Source of the DNA: Timema cristinae | Taxonomy: Eukaryota; Arthropoda; Insecta; Phasmatodea; Timematidae | Length of the DNA: 64,000 nt | Reading direction: 5' to 3' | NCBI GenBank assembly: GCA_039000515.1 | Contig: JBCFYV010011172.1 | Span: forward strand, 77,142,577-77,206,576 | Shown here: positions 58,536 to 64,000 of the stretch, piece after piece | Position numbering within the stretch: position 1 is the first letter of the stretch | Layout of the letters: the number at the start of each line of letters is the position of its first letter | Program-made: the position numbers and the translations under genes | Notes under the pieces: model-generated | What the model was told of the DNA's origin: nothing | Databases searched by the model: none | The model's input: the letters and a program-made list of their open reading frames with translations, nothing else

Positions 58536-58800
58536 GCACCACGTCTTACTACCCGTTCGGGTTATACGCACTTAAGCTAATGTGTAATGGTAGGGTGATT
58601 GTGAGATGAAATGAAGGACCTACAGTTTAAAGTGGAATCCGAACCACGGCGGCGGCCTGGTATTCCACACATTCACAAGATGTCTTGTCAGAGGTGAAGG
58701 AAGGATTTGGTAATCAGATAAATCTGTGCCGGGACCGAGGATTGAAGCCCGGCCGCCAGCACAGAAGTCTGACACCTTATCCCTAGACCGCCAGTCACCC
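58477..58800 (-). repeat. tRNA-derived SINE, subfamily A, full length
   Basis: Begins with an ATT microsatellite of about 60 bp, then the shared tail AGCACCACGTCTTACTACCC and GTTCGGGTTATACGC, the body of subfamily A, and the head ending CTAGACCGCCAGTCACCC. It is the best-preserved subfamily A copy in the window and the mirror image of 19,387-19,682. Confidence 0.92.
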
Positions 58801-58859
58801 TTTAAGTATAAAGTTAATTTATAATAGTCGAGTTATTAAAATTCCCCCCTATTAATGTT

Positions 58860-59560
58860 CAAATAAATTGTAGACGTCCACGAGGTAAATGCGTCGCAAC
58901 ATAATATAATGTCCGAACAAACATAAATGTGTGGTATTCATGAGTTACCTTATTTGCATACGCATAATTGGTGAAGGCTACAGAATCTTTGAATGTGATG
59001 AGAGAATGCGGCTAATACAGTCTATTGACAAGAAACTTATTTCACTGATCAGGAGGGTGCAGGTGTGTCAGGGTGTACTAGAATACTTTCACATTGCGTC
59101 ACCATGTTTTAGGAACATTATCAATCAGGCCAAACTGTTCTAAAATCAATTGTGTCAAACTGTTCAGTGACGTATGTGCAGTGTGACAGACTGTACTAGG
59201 CTGCAGATGCAATGCGGCAAGTCGTACCCGACTCCTCGCTAGAGAGGCAGACATTATAGTGACCCACTTCCGTTCCGTGGAGAGACCCAGATTCAATGTC
59301 AAGACCAAGAAGAAGCCACCACGAGAGAAGAAAAGAAACGAGATGATCTTCTCTGTGAGGGAAGGTGTAGAAAGCTACGGGAATGTCCAGTGTAAGAACA
59401 GTGCCCGTGAGATGAGCACGTGTCAGTTACTCTGTATGTGCTCGCGGTGACATTATCTTGAATCGTGTGTATGTGTGTGCTCGTGACGTGTGTATGGACG
59501 CTTGGGTCTGCTCGTTGATTGGCTGTCTTCTGAAAATATTTTGGTATGTACGCACCTGAG
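58860..59560. other. Balanced-composition stretch with small frames, no gene recognised
   Basis: Frames of 60-90 codons occur on both strands (for example VERPRFNVKTKKKPPREKK on the plus strand), but none resembles a known family and they overlap each other. It may hold an unrecognised alternative exon or control element of the forked/espin-like gene. Confidence 0.3.
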
Positions 59561-59689
59561 GTCCTGTTCTTTAGCACGTTCTGGCAAGAGTAAGAGTCTT
59601 ATCTGAGAGTTTATATATTTAAAAAAAAATAGAGTATTTAACGTGCATTTTCTGAACTGACAGATTATATTAGCACACGACTTAGAAAT

Positions 59690-60104
59690 ATAGATGGGCT
59701 AAGATTTTATAGTTTTCAAAGCCAAATCTTAAATTTGTTTCGAATCTCAAATACAAATTTTAATCCTCGAATCTTTAAAAATGTACTATTTTATTATAGG
59801 AAACGTGTTTAAAATTTAAAAAAGAGTTGTTTAGAGTTTGATGCCACTGACAAATTATAATCTTTTTGTCATGTCTATTGCATCATGAACAACAAAGATA
59901 CTTTCTTTTAGTAGATTCATTTAAAACTTTTGGTGTGTGTGTGATTTTGTTACTCTCCCTACTACAAAATTCTATAAAATTCCTTCTACCAATTGTTTAA
60001 AATTGTTATTTGAAGTCAATATATTCATAATAATTATTATATTTGGGAACTTTTTTGAGATTTTTACGAGTCTCGAATAACATAGGATTCGAGCGTCCCA
60101 TCGT
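59690..60104. mobile_element. Possible MITE with TCGAAT-rich ends
   Basis: Left end GATGGGCTAAGATTTTATAG, right end reverse-complemented GATGGGACGCTCGAATCC; subterminal CGAATCT motifs occur on both sides in opposite orientation. No target duplication could be identified. Confidence 0.35.
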
Positions 60105-60211
60105 TACTCATAAATCAACCTAATGATATAAAATTCATAGCACTTAGTCCCACGGCCATTTTTTCGTCAATGAAAATGAGAAAGCTCCAATTTAATCAAC
60201 AATAAATTTAA

Positions 60212-60288
60212 AGTCATGCCAGGAATCGAACCTGGGACCTTTTAGTTCAATAGGCAGATCGGGTTACCAACTTAGCTGAGGTATTGGA
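60212..60288 (-). repeat. tRNA-like sequence (tRNA pseudogene or SINE head)
   Basis: On the minus strand it has an A-box-like CTCAGCTAAGTTGGTAAC and a perfect T arm CCAGGTTCGATTCCTGG. The acceptor stem pairs only partly (outer three or four positions) and the anticodon arm is poor, so a functional tRNA is unlikely. No shared SINE tail follows. Confidence 0.5.
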
Positions 60289-60299
60289 CATTCTAAGTG

Positions 60300-61390
60300 T
60301 TAAAATACACCAAATTTACTTTTATGTATTCATACACCAAGTCATGTATTCTGACAATTAACGGATCATGCCAATTTTGACATTATGTAACAGTGGACTT
60401 TTTTAAATATTGGCTACTTAATATTGATATGTTTTAAAAGATTCTTACAATTGCGATCAAATTATAGACTATATAGCTTAAAGTGAATTTTAATGTATTC
60501 ATAGTGCACTTTCTTAACAAAAAGATGTATTGGCTAACAAGTTTAGTCTAGGTTGATTTAGGTCAACGTTTTAAGACTAAATACCAAACCAGAGACTATC
60601 AGAATGGCAGAGCAGACTAACAAACAAAACAAAATGTAATTATATTTATCTAGTGCTGTCAAAATCAACATAATATCAAAAGTGATCCCTAAATGTGTCT
60701 TGACATGTGATGGTGTTAATCTTGACAGCAATATCCAAGAATTACGTACAGTATATATTAACATATTAAGAATGTTCTCTATATTTTATAAATATTTCCC
60801 AATTACTAGAGAAAACAAGTTCATGGAGGTTTTTTAGAAGCTTTGTTTGAAGAGACTCATTACTGGGAAAGATAGGAGTACACGTTAAATGCAGAATATA
60901 AACAATATCATTTTCAAAGTTGGCTATCTTAATTTTATTTCATTGCGTGCTTTGTTAAAATGATCGCTAAATAAATGTGTTTACTTTATCTTGTAGCGAA
61001 AGTATTGTAATTATGAATATATTTGACTACGATATTACTATTGGTATTGATTTTTTGTGTATCCCCGTTCACACTTTATATTTAGATGTTATATGGAGAT
61101 ATAATGATTTAATTATATCTCTAAAATTAAGGGTAACCAACTAACAAATGATGTTAGAATATTTGAGATTCTTAAAAGATGATTTGAACAATTTAAATTA
61201 AAGGGGGTACCTGGTGAAGGTTTTACATGGTAAGTAGCACTGTGCACTTTTTTTTTTCGAATAAAAACTATAGTAAATTACAATATGGGAAAGTATGTAC
61301 GAGTGGTGTTTCATATATTTATTTTTGAATTTAAACGTTTTGGCACGTTAATATGTTTTAATATATACAGTAAGTTATACTAATAATACT
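60300..61390. other. Intronic, no feature recognised
   Basis: AT-rich sequence with no exon-like or repeat boundary seen. Confidence 0.45.
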
Positions 61391-61594
61391 TAGCACCGCG
61401 TCTTACTACCCGTTCGGGTTATACGCTCATATGGAGTAAGGATGATAATGGTGGTTATAGGGAACGAGACAGCATTATGGATGGAATTAAACAATGACAG
61501 TGATAAATCATATGTGGAACATAAACAGCCCCCATTCCCTGCCTCCCAAGTACACAAGGCAAAGATTCGAACCTTGACCTGGGGAAGGGTGGTG
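61391..61594 (-). repeat. tRNA-derived SINE with a different body
   Basis: Has the shared tail in good condition (TAGCACCGCGTCTTACTACC, CGTTCGGGTTATACGC) and a B-box (AAAGATTCGAACCTTGACC reverse-complemented), but the body between them does not match subfamilies A-C. It represents a fourth head/body type attached to the same tail. Confidence 0.8.
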
Positions 61595-61599
61595 GACAA

Positions 61600-62740
61600 G
61601 AAACTAGAAAAATTATAGAAGAAAAACTTTTGTGGTATAAATTAAAATTTCACAAGTAGCTCTAAAAGTATTAACATTTTTTAAATTTCAAAATGAATAT
61701 CTTGAATAGAAGAGCGTTAATAATTTCAGGAACTGATATAAAAACATCTTCTTAGTATGATAATAAAGAGGAATCTTCGAGGGTTGCCAAATTAGTCTAC
61801 ACATATGTGACTTATAAACGGAAGCTCGGGAAATGGGAGAGATATAGATTAACAAATTTAACATAAAATGCGACTTTTTGGTCTTGTTGAAAATTTAAAC
61901 AAAATATGCATGTTAAAGAACCCTAAAAAGTCTTGAAATTTTTAAATGGGAATGTGGGAAACAAAAGGAGGAAGGGTAGCTTTAAACTTTTTCAAAAATG
62001 TTTAGAAAACCTACTTTTAGGTTTGGAAGAGAGAATAATTTTGGAACATTAGTAAAAAAAGAGTTAAAAAATAAAATAACAATGACATGTTATTACAAAA
62101 ACAACCCTATGAAACGTCCGAAATGAGTTCAAAAATAGACTATATCATTGTTTAGCTCAAAATGGAGAGCATTTTGAAAACATCCTTTAAAGTTATAATT
62201 AAATAGGTGTTTTTATCAATAATTATTATACAAATCCATATAAAACGTGAACAAACACACGTGTGAGAGCACACAGCACACAAACACTTGTACCTTCCCG
62301 AATTATGTGTGAATAGGCCAAATTCTAATGCCGCGCCCGATGCCGGTGGCTCAAAAACTTGTGACGCTCATTTATTGTCATAGCCTTTACTTTAAAAAGC
62401 TTTAAACCACCATTTTGAAAATGGCGCACCGTGATCTACAAGAATATTTAATAGAAAATACGGAGTATCATTTAAAAAAAATCAACGTGACCTTAACGTC
62501 ACCTTAGCAACGCCACCCAAGGTCATATCAGCCTTACCACCTTACTTTACCCTCAGAACCAAGCAACTATTGTTTATAACATTTTTTTTCTGCAATGCGT
62601 TGTTTTTGAGAAATGTTGGTTGAAATTTTTCAAATGAATACCCGGTATAATGTTGCGAGGAGTTAATCAAATCACATTTCATCGTGATGCAAAGAAGAAA
62701 CAAAATCCACCTTGCTATATTTAGACTTGAGTATAGTGCT
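61600..62740. other. Intronic, no feature recognised
   Basis: AT-rich with a short balanced patch near 62,330-62,350. Confidence 0.45.
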
Positions 62741-62743
62741 AAG

Positions 62744-62909
62744 TCACAACTTGTGAATGTGTGGAGATGCCAGGCCTCCACCGTGGTTCGGATTCCACGT
62801 TAAACTGTAGGTCCTTCATTTCATCCACAATCACCCTACCATTACACATTAGCGTAAGTGCGTATAACCCGAACGGGTAGTAAGACGCTGTGCTAATAAA
62901 TAATAATAA

Positions 62910-62940
<31 letters not shown>

Positions 62941-62980
62941 TAATAATAATAATATAATAATAATAATAATAATAATATAG
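62744..62980 (+). repeat. tRNA-derived SINE, subfamily A, 5'-truncated
   Basis: Starts inside the body (CACAACTTGTGAATGTGTGG), then ACTGTAGGTCCTTC, tail GTGCGTATAACCCGAACGGG and TAGTAAGACGCTGTGC, followed by a long TAA microsatellite. 5' truncation with an intact 3' end is the expected outcome of target-primed reverse transcription. Confidence 0.9.
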
Positions 62981-63440
62981 TGCTAAGAAAGCATCGAAAC
63001 CAGTCGTCTACAACAAATTGCACCTTATGCAGCCTGACCCCAAGGTGAAAGGAATTACAGATTTGAAGAAACATTATTTCCTAAATTAATATAATTCAAT
63101 AATTAAATATTTTTCCAAATTTAACTTAATCTCCTTGCGTCATTAAAACATTTACTCAAATTTTACATGTTTTAACTAGTGTCACTACAATTGATATCAG
63201 AAATATTAAAAAATAGCTGCCTAGCATCATCCACAAATCAGAATATAAAATGATTATAAAAGTTTTTCAACCAATCTAAAACTAACATTTATAAGGAATT
63301 ATTATTCATTCTATTTTATGAGAGCCTACTTATTATTGTTTTATCATGTTTAATATGTTCATAACTTAATAAAGGCCTTCAAATTATATGTAGGCTTAAG
63401 TTTTTTTATGACTTTTTAATATTGTAATTTATTTGAAATA

Positions 63441-63686
63441 CAACCGCGTTTTAATACCTGTTCAGGATACACATCATGTGTGCGAATTGCGCTCATGAGC
63501 TAGGGATGAGGAAGGTTGGATATAGAGGAAGCGTACCCAAATTGGCGCGGAGGAATAGTGGAAAACCATCTAGGAAAAGAACACCCTCAGTACACCTGAC
63601 CAGGATTCAAACCCCAATTTCCCCGTCATCGACAGTCTAGTCTATTGTGATAGTGACGCCTTGGACCATGCGGCCACTGAAGAAGG
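63441..63686 (-). repeat. tRNA-derived SINE, subfamily B, moderately decayed
   Basis: Tail remnant CGCGTTTTAATACCTGTTCA at left, reverse-complemented B-box GATTCAAACCCCAATTTCCC, head GACCATGCGGCCACTGAAG at right. Confidence 0.8.
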
Positions 63687-63859
63687 CTGTAGGTTACTGT
63701 ATTGCCCTTTTGATTGCTTGCTAACTTTTATATAATGCCTTATTAACATGCACTATTCTAATGTATTTATTTTACTATTTTTATCTGATTGATTTCTCAC
63801 AAGGTTATGATAATCTCTCCTTAATAAACCTTCAAAAATGTGTTTCAAAAGTATGTGTG

Positions 63860-63877
63860 TATATATACACACACAGG
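63860..63877. repeat. GT/TA/CA microsatellite
   Basis: GTGTGTATATATACACACAC, a perfect simple-sequence palindrome. Confidence 0.8.
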
Positions 63878-63878
63878 G

Positions 63879-64000
63879 TGTTCAGAAACTCATATCCCAA
63901 ACTGCATATATAGTTTGTTTGAACCAAATTAATAAAAAATCCCTGTACACCTACATCCGGAAAACTATGCTAGTACCACCATTAAACTGTGTTCGGAGTT
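63879..64000. mobile_element. Possible transposon terminus, cut by the window end
   Basis: CAGGGTGTTCAGAAACTCAT is of the CAGGGTGT type found at the ends of dispersed elements in many arthropod genomes. The second end would lie outside the window, so this stays a suggestion. Confidence 0.3.

Noticed and set aside
59259..59577. Overlapping frames on both strands as exons
   Set aside because: No recognisable family, no consistent splice signals, and mutual overlap.
60212..60288. Functional tRNA gene
   Set aside because: The T arm is perfect but acceptor and anticodon stems do not pair properly.
62739..63074. 111-codon minus-strand frame
   Set aside because: It is made of a SINE and its TAA microsatellite (poly-I/L/Y stretch).

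Overview
The window is intron- and repeat-rich animal nuclear DNA: strongly AT-rich, low gene density, GT-AG introns of several kb, tRNA-derived SINEs and many TIR transposons. There is no bacterial or organellar signature. A large-genome arthropod, probably an insect, fits best (forked/espin-type ankyrin gene, insect-like HARBI1 and Tigger relatives), but this is inference and the species cannot be fixed from the sequence.

Two host genes are supported, arranged head to head. On the minus strand a SMARCAL1 (annealing helicase / HARP) gene runs from its ATG near 32,377 down to about 2,029. Nine coding exons can be placed with splice phases that match: RPA-binding N-terminus, one HARP domain, SNF2 ATPase motifs and the helicase C lobe. 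The exon or exons between the end of the SNF2_N lobe and helicase motif V could not be found in 5,588-20,500. On the plus strand at 44,503-44,872 is the first coding exon of a forked/espin-like ankyrin-repeat protein; its first intron runs to the window end. Both genes carry an apparent one-base loss in a five-base homopolymer (A run at 32,031-32,035, G run at 44,665-44,669), which suggests assembly error as much as true frameshift.

The rest is mostly mobile DNA. 1-1,768 is the 5' part of a PIF/Harbinger element with a broken HARBI1-type transposase. 2,959-5,230 is a hAT-like element with a Harbinger-like element (3,169-4,531) nested inside. 5,668-6,394, 6,834-7,098, 9,608-9,964 and 14,772-16,362 are further hAT-like non-autonomous elements with 8-bp target duplications. 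11,953-14,192 is a degenerate Charlie-like hAT holding a pogo-type MITE (12,077-12,578). 27,985-31,492 is a full-length Tigger/pogo element with a decayed transposase, sitting in SMARCAL1 intron 1. 34,800-35,767 is an internally deleted hAT with a perfect 8-bp duplication, inserted into an old ~53-bp tandem repeat.

Between the two genes lies a 4.8-kb array of a 42-bp minisatellite (about 37,831-42,629), with degenerate edges and traces of higher-order structure. Because 42 is a multiple of three it is open in several frames on both strands, but there is no reason to call it coding. At least fourteen SINE copies with different tRNA-like heads share one 3' tail that can fold into a stem-loop; this shared tail, the homopolymer pair and the nested transposon stratigraphy are the observations most worth following up. 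No undescribed defence, toxin or enzymatic system was seen.
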